64,000 nt of DNA. Origin: Plasmopara viticola (lineage: Eukaryota; Oomycota; Peronosporomycetes; Peronosporales; Peronosporaceae). The translations under genes and the position numbers were made by a program. A model generated the notes under the pieces. The model worked only from the letters and a program-made list of their open reading frames with translations, did no database searches and had not been told where the DNA came from. Every line of letters starts with the position of its first letter. The stretch's first letter is position 1. Shown piece after piece: positions 31,121-43,999 of the stretch. The stretch lies in the NCBI GenBank assembly GCA_001695595.3, contig MBPM02000110.1, positions 1 to 64,000 on the forward strand. The letters are read 5' to 3'.

Positions 31121-34100
31121 CTACATAAATAGAAAGGACGTATCTATGGCCGTACAGCGTCTCAGCGCTCCAAACGAATGGTAATACACTTTGTTGTGGC
31201 TCTATAAATCGAGTTACTTAAGTTTCAAATGAAATTCAGCAATTAAACCCAATGCAAATAAGAATGATATTATCGCCTACAATTTCCCTCGCCCTCGACA
31301 ATATAGAGCATAAATCAAAGTGGGTGCATGTTTTCTTGGAAGCAACCCCCCCCCAAAATGATATTTAGAATTATGCGCTCATCCCTTCTATCAACACGTA
31401 CGCCTTTGTTCAAAGATTAGGCTGCACTAGATAGGCACGTGCGACACTACGCGTTGCGAGCACTGCCTACATGCTCGGACAAAATAAATTCTTGTCCATC
31501 CAATGTCGTTTTAAAAAGGCCGTAAAACGCCAAATTTAAGTTTATAGGCGGCATAAGTTTGAAGGAGACACGTAGAGATAGGGCCCGTCAGAAAGTCAGT
31601 TTTCACTTAGTCCATATGCTGATGAGGAGGAGGTAGACCTCCGTGCTCCCTCGATCTTGCATTTGTAAGATGGACGGACACGTCATTTGCATTTAAAGTG
31701 CTTTCTGCGCTAGTGCACCGAGTTTCAGATAAATAATATCTTACAAACAGCTATCAACGGGTTTGTTGTAGAGAGACAGCAGCATTTAGCCAGCCTTTTG
31801 CAACATCACCAAGCCCTGTTGAGGCTCAAAAAGTAATCAAAGATCGACAGGGTTTGACTCCGATCAGCTTCGTGCTCTTCATATCAGTTGTGTCTGCAAG
31901 TTTGGGTTGATGGCTGATGGAAAAGCTTGGAAGAGTGATCGAATACAAGGAATCAGATGATGGCCCCACTGCCGTATCCATTCATATACCGAGGCTCTAC
32001 TAGCAAAGAAGTGTGCCGTTTTCACTCTTTAGTTAGCAACAGGAATGACGCTAGGGGATCAGTAGATTGAGGTGAAAAATCTTCCGACTTTGACCGTGTC
32101 AGACGCTGGTATATGTCGCTTCTTGATGCAAGATTTGACTTCACTAGAGGCGTGACGTGGCAAAGATTCACAACACTGGATTAATTGGTGGTCAAAAATC
32201 CTAGGTACCACCAACGTTGCTTCTAGCGGATGTAAAGTGATTCATTATGCACCTTTAATAGATAACAGGTGCACTTTTGGTGCGGACATAGAACGGAGTC
32301 GGTAAATGTGTTAAGATAAATCCTAATAGCGCTGAGAAGAAGATTTTAGAGCGTGAAGTGGCAAGACTTAAAGCAGTGCGAGTAGAAGACAGCAACGGCC
32401 ACATGCCGTGAAGGGCGATTTGGTATTGGTGTGATCGAGTCTCATCGCTGCGAGTAGAATAGCACATAAAGTATTGTGCGATGATCAACACTTGCTGTAT
32501 ATCAAAAATCGCGTGTATTGTAGGAAGTCTTAAAATCGTGAAATAGTGCGTGAGCCACTTTGCGCTGCTCGTAAAAAGCAGGTCTCGTTGCATGTCGCGA
32601 ATGGCGTGCTTTTTCTTAATCAAAACAGGAAGGTGAGACTCTCCATTGCACGTGGATTGACTCGTAAAATAATAAGCGACACTCGTAAAGATAGCATTCG
32701 CGGCATGCCGCTTATCGCCAGGCTAGCCTTAAGCCAAAGTAATATGATGAAGAGCAATAAGCACACTTAGGATAACACGTAAGTCACAGAAAAGTGCTAG
32801 AAGACAGACTTTAGTGCATGTCATGAATAGAGTTCTTAATGAGTAAAAGGCAGTATGCGCGATGCTCCTCCGATCTACGGAGAACGTCTTGTCACCACTA
32901 ACTAATCATCGCCGTTAATAGCGCTTGCTGCTCGCTGAACAAGGTATATTGAGACATTTGCTGACAAAGCAGTAAACATGCACGTGGAGGTCCTCGTAGC
33001 CTTTGCGCAATGCTTCACGTGGATAACACTTTTATTTCTGGCATGGGTGACATAGACCCAAAGTCAAAAGTTTGTCCTTTGGAGGCATAAGAAACGGCAT
33101 CTTTCTCCGTGCGAAAAGCATGGCTCTTCTAGAATATCAATTTAGGCGTCAGTGTTAATGCATGTCAATGCACGATCGTGTTGACACGAATAAAACACAA
33201 ATATAATTCAGAGCTATCACTGTTCCAAAGAAGACAGCAACAAATCCGATTTAATAAGCAATGCAGGACGTTTTCTCGTAGATGAGAAGGGTCTAAAGCA
33301 GACATGTTTGCTTAAAGCATTAGTGCGTCTTCATAAAGAAATAGCCTGATACTGTCAAAGGCACGATTAGCTTGAATCCTGTATCGGTGGTAAGAAAACT
33401 CCTTGAGCTTGATAAGATGTCCATGGTATCTCAAAAAGACCTTAAAGGACAATAATATAGCCACGCTACTGTCTAAAGAGGAAGAAACTAAAAACTTCTC
33501 AACGTTGCTTGATGCAGCGATCTCTGATGACATAGAGCTGCAAGGAGTAGATCGTCATGACAAAGAGTTTGTTTAATGGCTTCACTGAAGTAGTACCAGG
33601 ACGTGATGGCACGGTAATTACTTTCGACGCTACGACATAATCATCGTGTACATCATTAAATTGACCTGACTTCAGGAGCCAAATGCTGCGATACACGGTA
33701 ATGGTCGTTAACAACGAAGGGACTTGACGCTGTTGATGCACTGTTCCATGCAATTCGGAAAAGTGATTTCTATTCCACGGCGACTTCTATCTCAGACCAC
33801 CACCACGATACCTAGATAGGAGGTATTGCAAATAACAGGGCAGGATCTTCTATTGACTTCTAATGCAAAATACTTAGATTTCAATAGCCGCGGTCAGCAT
33901 CCGGTTATATATGCCACAAGAGTTTTAAGCACCCCTGCAACATTTGATAACTTGGAGATGTGATTATTCAGATATACGCACAAATAAACTAAACACGGGA
34001 AGACGGACGTGGAACATTGCATTGCTTGGCGCCTTGAGTACATGCGCACGCATAACATTTCCATCAATGCATATAAGTGCATTTTTGTTGTCAAAGCAAT

Positions 34101-37100
34101 TTTTGAATTGCATCAATAAAAACTCGGTCTTCGGATAGATCTCATTAAGGTCATGGCCACTGTAGGTTGATCGAAGTTAGATTTTGATTTTTTAATCGAA
34201 AATAGACCAATGCTTCACTTTTAAGTAGGACAAGAAATAGATCAATGATTTCTAACACCAAGAGGCACTTGATTGAGAGGAATAGACGCCGGTTCTGACT
34301 TTGCGCGATTGTAAATAATTATTCAGTGTTGTCTGTGACGCATCGGATATTCCGGTACTATACTGCAGCAAAAAGCCACCGAGAAGCAATGTCGGGTAAT
34401 CTCATTAAATTTCGGCACTTTTAGGCTGATATATCGGCGATGACAGAGAGTAAGCTACGTTGAAGTATGCTTTCACCCGACTAGCTCGTGTCACATTTCC
34501 AGCTGGACCCATTTCTTCCCTTGTATATATAAGATGACATGTGAGTAGCTGTCTATAAGACCCGAAAGCGATGACTGTAAACACTCAAGCTGGCAACTAT
34601 TGGAGGATTTAAGCGTGGGGCTACGATGAAAGCCGGGTTGTCGATTTATAGCACCAGTCGAGGCGAATACCACGCGGAGTGGCTCCTCATGATAAGGAAG
34701 TGTACATCATATTCGCTATATATCTCATGATACACCGTTTGGCGGTTATCCCGATCGACGTAAAGGCGTATGCACTAATAAGCACTAGCTTAATTAGTAT
34801 AAGTGGATCGGCTTATATTTGTGCACGTATACATTGTTTCTACAATCGAAACCTCGTCAAATATGACAGGCGACTAAGATATAATCTTCAAAAATGCCTA
34901 AACAAGTTGTGGTCTTTGTGTCAAAACAATTAATGTCTCAAAAAACATGCACATTAGAATGACAAAAGCCATTAAATTTTAGACTTAATTCGTCTTCAAG
35001 ACATATCTGCCCCCGCACTTCATTGGATCATTTGTAGGCACAATCAATGACGCTTTGCGTATACAATTGTATTCGAGATTCTTAAAATGCAAGCTCAACC
35101 AGAGTTCTACGTGGAAAAACTTTAGCCATATTTTATCTGGCCCACGAGTTTGTAGGAGCGTTGGAGCCAGGTCATACACAGACGCATCCACGAGATGCCT
35201 AGGGCTAGAATATGATTTAAGGCACCGATTACCACATCACCTGTCTCAAGTAGCAAAAAATGAGCTATTTACTTACGGAGCAAGTATTATTACGCATTTG
35301 AGGCTCGAAAGATGGTTGGACAAAGCTTTAAATTTTCAAAGCTGTAACATGCAGTGCACGTCTTGACGAAGACAGATGAAGCCAATGACGTTGTGGTTTA
35401 CCGGCGTCTGACAGGTGACAGTAGCGAGCTTTGATAGATTGGAAAACACACATGGGGTTTGGACATCTCCCACGCTTGAAAGCCACTATCTCAAGTACAG
35501 TGCTCTCATGCAACGCCGTCGCCACGGTCATTCTCAGTATTTTTCAAAGTGGATAGATATGCTCACTTCAATATCTTTTAGAAATTTAAGAACCGTCTTC
35601 GACAAAACTGTCCTGTTGTTATAGAGGGTTACGATCAAGGTGATAAGCGTATTTAACATCTCTATGCTTTCAACCCCCATAGCTGAGAGAACAAAGTCCA
35701 CGTGTAAATTAACATGTATGGTAATCGCTGAAGAAGTAGTGCTCTCAAAAAAATGATTTTAAAGCCGTTAAACCCAGATCGACAGCTTGCCGGTACAAGT
35801 TGCTATCCGAGCAAGCTCGTACCAGAGATATCGATCCACCTATGCGAAAGCTGCCACAAGTACGAACAGATAATGTAATATCTTGTGCTTTTGAACCTAG
35901 CGCTTTGAAAGCCTTTTTTCTCTTCAGGACTTCTATAGAGCATTAGTATCATAGTTACGGCTCGCACTACCGGCGCTCAGCCTTTGCCTATCAATTCCGC
36001 CAAGCGAGCGCTTATGAAAATTCATGCAAAAATTGCGACAACGTGGCTCTCTAATATGAGCGTGTGCTTTTGTAAAGGCAGAGACCCAATGCCTCAAATT
36101 CTCATGTAGCCATGTGGACTATCACAGCCGGTTTGTCAGGCGCGAACTTGCTGTTCGCCTGCAGATTTAAATAAGGCAAATTCTGACACGTTTCGACAGC
36201 ATTTTCATTGAGCTTGTTGGTAATGAACTCTGGCATATCAGAAAGAAATTTTTGATCGAAGAACGTGAACGGAGTACTTGGGGTGGGCAACGAATAAACC
36301 GGTCATTCTCGAGCAGCGGTGTACAACACAGTGTATAATTTAGATGAGCAAAACTTATTTAGGGAGCCAGTCATAGGCCCATTTGGATGAGTCGTTTTGG
36401 TTGTAAGAGCCACGTAGCCCTCATCATTTACGAGTACATTGTTGGCCCGTAGTGGACCTTCAGAACTTAATCTTACTGCCTTCGATCAAATTTCTACCGG
36501 CACGCTTAGTGCGAGTGGTCTTCATGAGCGACAGAGTCAACATCCGCTTCCTTGACAAGCTTTTGCTGATATGATGCGCTGTACTATTGAATTGCGAGCT
36601 TGTATCGAGTAAAAAAATGCTGTCTGTACCATACCCAGACGACACCTTAAATGCAGGCGGCAAAGAAGGTGACCGATGCTTGGTTGATGACGTAAACCGA
36701 GCTTTGTGGCGCTTTAATATGTAGAGAACGCTTTCAAGTATTGAGACAAGTCACAACGGTAATGTCTTTTGGACAAAAGTACTAAATAGTTGTGTGAACT
36801 CAAGAGGGTCTTGAAGCTTGATGCATGAGAGTTTGATGAATCTAAACGATCTCAGTGTGTGTCACATTCGCCAATTTGCGTGGCAAAAGATAAGTGATGC
36901 CACTAACTGCAATAAAGAATGCTAGAGAGCTTACAAAATGTAGTCCGTGGCTTAAGAATAATACGTTGCTACCTTACAGACATTTAGCGATGCACATGGA
37001 TATAGGTCACTTCACTTTAAAATTTGGTATTGTGATTAATGCTCCTTTTTGGAGCCAGGGAGATAGCAATATGCGAATCGTATTGGTATTAATCAAAGAT

Positions 37101-38900
37101 CAAAAGGTCATAGACCTGAAGTCTTTGCCATGAGCTTTGAAAGCTCGCGCGGCTCATGCGCTGAGATAGATTCCAAGGAAGTGCATGGGCATGGAGTAAG
37201 ACTAGCTTGCAATGAGAAATTTAGCCATTGAGCGCCTTTGCTTCAACAAAGCACGGATGCTAAACAATGAAAGGGCATAACTCGCTAAGCATTGCAGCAA
37301 CCAGCGGAGTAGACGTCGTGGCCCAAGTCGCAGTTTTCGGTTTTACGATAGGAACACACATCAAAGGAGCAAAAATCGATCCTTCGCAGCGCAATTTGAG
37401 TCACATACCAATGAATGCAATTAATATAGACACTGCAGTTCCTTTTTCCATGACATAGAGAAATCTCGCCAAGCTTGTGTGGCTTGCGCTGTCACATTTG
37501 TATCGCAGCGCGATTAATCCATAAAGCTTACGAATCATACTGTTCAGTGCAGAACCAAGGTGGTCGACCATTCGTTTAGCTTTGTAGATGCCAAATGGAA
37601 CTTACTTTATTCTTACGTATCAGGTTGCACTCTTTAGTATCCTTTAAATTAATAACTAACCGTATTTAAGTTGTCCCGATTTATCAGAGTACCAAGATTT
37701 TTGTAAAGAGTCGAGTATCTCAACGACTTTTGCTGTACTTACTTATACAGCTCCAGTATTCGCTGCAAGCCAGAGATTATAGAGTAACTTTATTTCTGCA
37801 CAGCTGGTTAGACGGAGCGCTGCGTCCAGATTCCCGCATTGACTGAAATATGGCGAGTCGTCACTGGTGCACAATACGCGCACAAATCTTCCTTTTATTA
37901 TTACGTAGACTTGAAGAATACCAGTGCCGATATTCTCACTTTCATAGTAATTGACAAAAGCTTTACTTGCTTACAGCAGGTTATGCAACAGATCACTTTA
38001 GTTAGAATAAAAGTGACTGCAGTTTGAAGTTTCTGTCGGTGCGTATTTAATGCACACTGGTATCAATGGGAATCAATGGCTACGAACATCTTGTAAAGGA
38101 CGAAAAGACTGAACCCTGTTACCCTGCAGACTCTCATTCAGTGGTCGTGACACTTGCTTAGTTTAAAAGGCGATATTATGACTAGCTACAAAGCGACAAG
38201 ATACGACCACACTAGTGACAATGATACTTTCATAGCTCGAAACTCGTGAAATGGAAATTGCGTCAAGACTTGCTACGTATGCATTACACACAGCTCTTTG
38301 ACACGGGCACTTGCCGTTTACTTGCAACAATGTTTAATATAAAGGTACAGTCGTGTTGTAAAGTTGGCCTTGTAAAGTAGACCTTCCTTTTTTAAATTGA
38401 AATACATTCGTACACAACGTGCGTGTATCGTTGGAATGGGTCTTCGTTTTTTGGATGAAGTGGACAAACGGGGTTGTAATGCAGAAAAGTGACGACGAAT
38501 ACTTACTCTTTTAAATTCAATATGGATAAAATCATCATTGTGGTGGTTAACCCAACTTCACGAATATAGCTGACAAGTATAACGCCAACAGACGCGAAAA
38601 AGAAGAAAATTGCTTGTATAATAAGTCCAAAGTCGCCTCAACTATCCTTAATAGTAAAAACGCTTCGTTTCAGAAAAGTCTCTGTTCCGCGACAACTGTC
38701 CTCGAAGCACTAATTGTTGTGGCGGACTAGCCATGGCGTCCGATCGAGAGCTAGGACGTTCAGTTCGCTACTGATACGTACTCCTACTATTGAGTCACGC
38801 ATCAGAGCTTAACTTCTTACCTGGATGAAATAAAAAGCGAATGGCTTCGTATCGATCATATTGTAGCTCGGTATCTCTTTAGTCACTCCACGACACTAAA
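31121..38900. other. 7.8-kb gene-free region
   Basis: AT-rich sequence with no supported gene. A C9 tract lies at 31347. On the minus strand near 36460-36370 a short kinase-like string ('LRANNVLVNDEGYVALT') can be read without the rest of a kinase. I saw no LTR pair, tRNA or tandem array. It is probably old transposon DNA decayed beyond recognition. Confidence 0.4.
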
Positions 38901-38917
38901 GCTCACTTTCAATTTTC
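38901..38917 (+). promoter_or_regulatory. Oomycete Inr/FPR-like core promoter
   Basis: GCTCACTTTCAATTTTC, 44 bases before the ATG of protease 2, closely resembles the oomycete initiator plus flanking element (GCTCATTYYNCAWTTT) with one substitution and one base less of spacing. Transcription probably starts here, leaving a short C/T-rich leader. Confidence 0.6.
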
Positions 38918-38960
38918 TTTTCTTCCGCCACATCCTGTTAGCATCAACTATCTCAACAAC

Positions 38961-40241
38961 ATGCTTGTGCCAACTGTTTTAATTGCGATTGCAGCTGCCA
39001 CGCCTGCTTTTGCTCGACCGATGCATGCTGGAATCAACTATTTGCGCTATCTTGAAGAGACCGACACACTTCAAGCAGATCTTGACGAGTGGAGAAGCAA
39101 GTTTGGCGACGTTGCCCAGAAAAATGGTTGGATGCCTGTTTTCGAAGACCGCAGTACTGTCGATCAAGAGGACGATCTTCGCCAACGCATCTATTTGACC
39201 AAGCAAAGCATTGCAACCCTTCAAGTTGAGAACCCAAGCGCAAATTTCTCCATCATGTCACCGTTTTCAGTTCTGACTGACGAAGAGTTTCAAAAGTATG
39301 TGTTCAACGCGTACGTTCAAGATAACTCGACGTTATCGAGCTCACGCCAACTCCGCAGTGCTACCACCTCGAGACCGAATACCCATGGAATTTTCAATAG
39401 CACGTCACTTATTTCAAGCGCTGAGTCTCTCATCGATAACATTATCAACATCGTCCGGCCTACGAACGGCAGTGCCACCAACAATCTTTTAACAGGAACA
39501 AGCGGGAATTCAAAATCCTTTAAGTTTTCGGATTTCTGGGATTGGGTTCCGCAAACGCCGACGCAAGCTCCCGCGACAGCTACGACGACGACACAGACCG
39601 AAGACGAGGAGGACACGTCGGACTCTGTAGACTGGACCACCTCAAAATGCATGGCTCCCATTCAAACGCAAGGCACATGCGGTTCCTGCTGGTCGTTTGC
39701 CACCGTGTCGGCCGTTGAGTCGGCGCAGTGCATTGCAAACGGGGGACAGTTGCTTACGAAATACTCAGAGCAGCAATTGGTGAGCTGTGACACACAAAAT
39801 CAGGGTTGCAACGGTGGCTTTCCAAATTATGCCTATGACTACGTGCAAGAACATGGGCTTTGTACACAAGACAATTATCCGTACACGGGCTACGCCGGTT
39901 CTTGTTCAAGTTGTGAGGCGCACAACACGGGGCTGAAAGGCTTTGCTTCGCTTTCCGATCAAAATGAATTGATAAATACACTGCATGAACACCCCGTGGT
40001 CTTGGCAGTGGCGTCGGGAAACAGCGTGTGGAAGCAGTACACGGGTGGCGTGGTGTCGTCGTGCGGCGGGACAAAGCCCGATCATGCGGTAGTGGCAGTG
40101 GGCTTTGATGCGTCATCAATTAAGATCCGCAACTCGTGGGGTTCGCTATGGGGCGAGGAAGGTTACATTCGTCTAGCTCGCAGCTCGTCTGATGAAGGAA
40201 CGTGCGGTATGCTGTCAGACATGACGTCACCCCAGATGTGA
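38961..40241 (+). CDS. Secreted papain-like (C1A) cysteine protease 2
   Basis: An intact single exon of 426 aa. The signal peptide is 'MLVPTVLIAIAAATPAFA'. A propeptide shared with protease 1 follows ('RPMHAGINYLRYLEETDTLQ', 'NPSANFSIMSPFSVLTDEEF'), then a Thr/Ser-rich linker with RQLR at 129-132. The catalytic domain starts at 'SVDWTTSKC': oxyanion Q237, nucleophile C243 ('GTCGSCWSF'), H375 ('DHAVVAVGF') and N391 ('IRNSWGSLWGEEGYI'). Cysteines for the usual disulfides are present. Papain-like enzymes cleave peptide bonds after activation of the zymogen at acid pH; this one should be exported. Compared with protease 1 it has a shorter linker and no heptad repeat. It stands alone between repeat tracts, with a recognisable core promoter. 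Confidence 0.93.
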   Translation: MLVPTVLIAIAAATPAFARPMHAGINYLRYLEETDTLQADLDEWRSKFGDVAQKNGWMPVFEDRSTVDQEDDLRQRIYLTKQSIATLQVENPSANFSIMSPFSVLTDEEFQKYVFNAYVQDNSTLSSSRQLRSATTSRPNTHGIFNSTSLISSAESLIDNIINIVRPTNGSATNNLLTGTSGNSKSFKFSDFWDWVPQTPTQAPATATTTTQTEDEEDTSDSVDWTTSKCMAPIQTQGTCGSCWSFATVSAVESAQCIANGGQLLTKYSEQQLVSCDTQNQGCNGGFPNYAYDYVQEHGLCTQDNYPYTGYAGSCSSCEAHNTGLKGFASLSDQNELINTLHEHPVVLAVASGNSVWKQYTGGVVSSCGGTKPDHAVVAVGFDASSIKIRNSWGSLWGEEGYIRLARSSSDEGTCGMLSDMTSPQM

Positions 40242-43200
40242 TCAATATGTACAAGTTGTCATGAATTAGATACATTCTCTGTTAATTGAAGTTGGGTACA
40301 TACATTCGCGCATTTATGGGTCTCTTGTGTTTTTTGTGTGCGATACGTTTATCAAAAAAGGGATTATTGGATGATTACTTCATCCATAAAAAAGTTAGAG
40401 TGATACAAAGAGGGCCTGCAGCTTTGTACATTTCATTAATTGGACTCCTTAAAGACTTCGTTCGACTTCACTCTTCGTTAATCAACTTCTTTTCGTTTTT
40501 TGATGATTAAGAAAATCGAGTTTTATCGTACCTTAGTTTCCTTCTATCCTTGTCACTCGAGGGGTTCCCCATCTTGATCCGTTCGGTCAAATTCACTCAC
40601 TCGATACACGACTTGATCGAAACATTTGCCCCGCATGCAAAATGTACATTGCCTTCTTTCTGTAGCTCGCAATCAGTGTATGGAGCATTTTATCTGCCTT
40701 TCTGTGGTGGCCACTCCATCTCAGATTCCCATCACTTTACACTCCGTAGAACTTAATGGTCTCACATGAGTCCACCGCAGACATCTATCGTTTAGAATCG
40801 TTCGGCAAAGATGCATATTTTGAACTCATTTTATTAGCATATGCTGCCTTATTTAAACTCTTCCAATAAATTGATTGATTGCGGCTGTAGCTCATACGGC
40901 AGCCAAATTTCACATCGACGATTCGGTCTTCCCCGAGTTTTTCAACTTCTAGCTGTCACTGCCAGCTATCTCCTGGCAACAAAGTCTCATTAAAATTTGC
41001 ACAATCACTTCTGATGTGCCTCTTTCATTCTCTACCAAAGAGAGCAGCTTATCAAACTGTTGAATCGATCAGCGTATCCGACTCAATTGCCGGCTCAACT
41101 TTTATCTTCAACCTGTGTGTATAGCGTTAAACGCCTTATGTGTATGACTTCAAGATCTTGTCATATATGCTGGAGCGGCTTAGAGTGCTTCTAACTTGTT
41201 ATAATAAACGCAATAATGCCTACGCAACTGCTAGCGTCTCCAGGATGAGATCTGCCAATACCAGGTTCATGAATGAGATGTGGATCTACGACCTTCATCA
41301 TCCGATTTCTTGGCCACCCTTATATCAGCTTTTTAAGTATCTCATCAAGCAGTGCCATCATTTTGTCATATCCTTTGTTCGAGTCTGCTTACAGCTTCAC
41401 GTGAGGCACCTTAAACTTGATCCGACTTAGCCCATGATTTAGAAGAGCAATGGCTCATAAGCTTGATTTGTACCTTCGAATCCACATCACTTAGATAATG
41501 GCTTGCATCGCGATTCACGATGCCTTCGTCATAGGTGACTATTGCTGTTGGCAAAGCTGTCGATTTGCAAATTCTGCTTGATAAAGTGGCGTGGCGCTTT
41601 CACCTATCTTTTCGTAGTCGTGAGGCTCAAATTAAGTCCAAAAGCACACATTACAGGATCCGGGCTCGTGCACATTCGTGGCGGAGTGGCTCTCGCAAAA
41701 TTTGCGAGGCTTTTTCACACACTGCGTCCCGGATCACCGACTAACAAAAGTTGTACTCAAATGATCGTAAGTCTGCCAACATCTTTCACCGTACGTACCA
41801 TCGATGAGGCTACTTAACCCCTCTGGGAATCTTAACTTGATGCTGCTGATCAAGTCGGCTGTACCTATTTTGACGAGACGGATGATTTGCGCATGTGGAA
41901 ATCTTTGGATAACGGGCCAGGTACATAGCTCATCAAACCGCTACTATATCATATATATATATCGTAAGCAAACACCCTCCCTTTATTGATGCTTGACCGC
42001 TTTCATTAGCAAGTAAAGAAGGTCACGTCGTCCGGCCGGGCTAGTATATCCGATACCAAGTATAAATGAGTAGCTTACAATGGCTGCGACAGCCATAATC
42101 ACCTAACGCCATATCTTATTACCTTACTTAAGGCTCAAGTAAGTTCTGGTCTTCAATTCTATGCCAATCGTATGATCTCTACGAAATGACTTGTCTCCTA
42201 AAAGGCTCTTCTTATTGAGAGTAAATCGGGCTTCTTACTGTAGGCGCGAACAAAATGTTCGTTTTTTACTGTCATGCTAGATCAAACTAACTCACCGAAC
42301 GCGAGCTTATACCCTGCTAATCTGACTAAGTGGTTGAATTATCGCGGGGGAAAGTATGCACAAGTAAATCATTGTTGAACAATTACGTAGAGCGTAGCTG
42401 CTCATTGCCACCCCTATACTAGAATTGGATCTTTGGTTAGCGTATAATATCAGCTGAGAGTATTGAATGCTCGCACTATCACTTAAGCGACTACTGTCTC
42501 TATAGGCAACCTAGCACGTGATCTTTCTCGTACTAAATATACGCTAACTCTATTACGAGCTTTTTATCCGACTAAAAACCTGGCGCAACAAGCTACTTTA
42601 CATATAAAATGTTGGTAACAATGGCCCATTAAAAGCAATTGACCTGTTACATCTTCACAGTTGCCGCCATCATCGCAATGAAAGTTCAACTACCAAAGTA
42701 CTTTCTACTTTACTGTTAGTCTCTTGTTTATGAGCATTTGACGCTCATTATAAAAAGTAAACCATCGCTTGGCCGCACCTTAAATAGAAGCTCATCAAAT
42801 TAACTTATAACAGGTTGCAGGCATCACAATTTTATATAGAGTCCAGATAAAAATCACCCTAAAGCAAATTTAATCAATTTTTGCAGCAAGTTCCAGCCAC
42901 ATCTTAAATACAAGCGGAACGTAGATGAATGTGCTGGCGACAGCACTTGAAACAAGTATTTTCAAACACCACATTTCTTCTATAATCCTTGACATTGCAT
43001 ATACGCAACCACATCAACAATGGCTAAACTTAAGTTGAAAAACATAAAAGATGGTAGAACGCTCCGCGCCAATCTATATAGAGACGGTGATATCAACCAG
43101 CTATTTTTAATGATTTTTACAGCAACAAAACCAAAGCTAATGGTGTGATAATTGAATATTACATAAATATAATTTACAAGAGCCGAAATGTGGATATTAC

Positions 43201-43999
43201 ATATTGGAGGTATTTTCGCTTAAGGTACTGAATAATTTGGTAGCTATGTGAGCGGCCTAGTGTCTATGCATTGCTTATCATAAGTCGAAGCTTATTTGAG
43301 TAATTCTTAGAGACCTGACATTTAGCTTTGGCCTTCAATAATAGAGTTAAATTTGTCAAGGACAACGAATCTGGTCTCAGTTGCTTAGAGCGGTAATGCC
43401 TTCTCACACTTTCAAAACTAGTGTAAAGTTAAAAGACAGAATTTCATCTTTCGTAACACTTTGTATCGATTCCCATAATCAAATTTGTAACGGACCAACG
43501 TCAGACTGCTAATTGACCCTGAAACCCGTATTTTTTTTCAACCTAGGTCCATATCTTTGTAACCGACATGCACAAAGAAATATATAAATAGTACTTCACT
43601 TGATGAGATGCTTATTGCTCGAAGAGGCTTTAAGACCGCTGCTTTGCGAGGACTACGCTGTGTCGTTTTTGTACTTCAGGGCTTTAAAGCCGACGTCTAC
43701 GCCTCTATGCCGGATTCCATGAAAATTGATACGATCGCCGCGGCGTATACCTCGAACCATTACGATGTTGACCAAAGTGAAGTATGTGCCCTTCAGTCAA
43801 TTGCCAAGCCGCTTATGCAAAAATCTGGTCTGGGTTGATCTAAACGGGGCGTCCTACTGGCAGTCTAACCTTCTGGCTCTAATGCGCTTTAGGCCACAAT
43901 ATCTTACAATGCTGCTAGCGGTTAATTAAGGCAAACAATCGGCGATTACTCCACGCGTCCTGTTAGCTCGTGCTTCGAGAAGAGATCACGATTTGTAGG
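40242..43999. other. 3.8-kb AT-rich region without genes
   Basis: No gene, RNA or clear transposon domain seen. A short (AT)n run lies near 41945-41960. The sequence next to the downstream gypsy relic may include its 5' LTR, but I could not find a matching 3' copy by eye. Confidence 0.4.
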
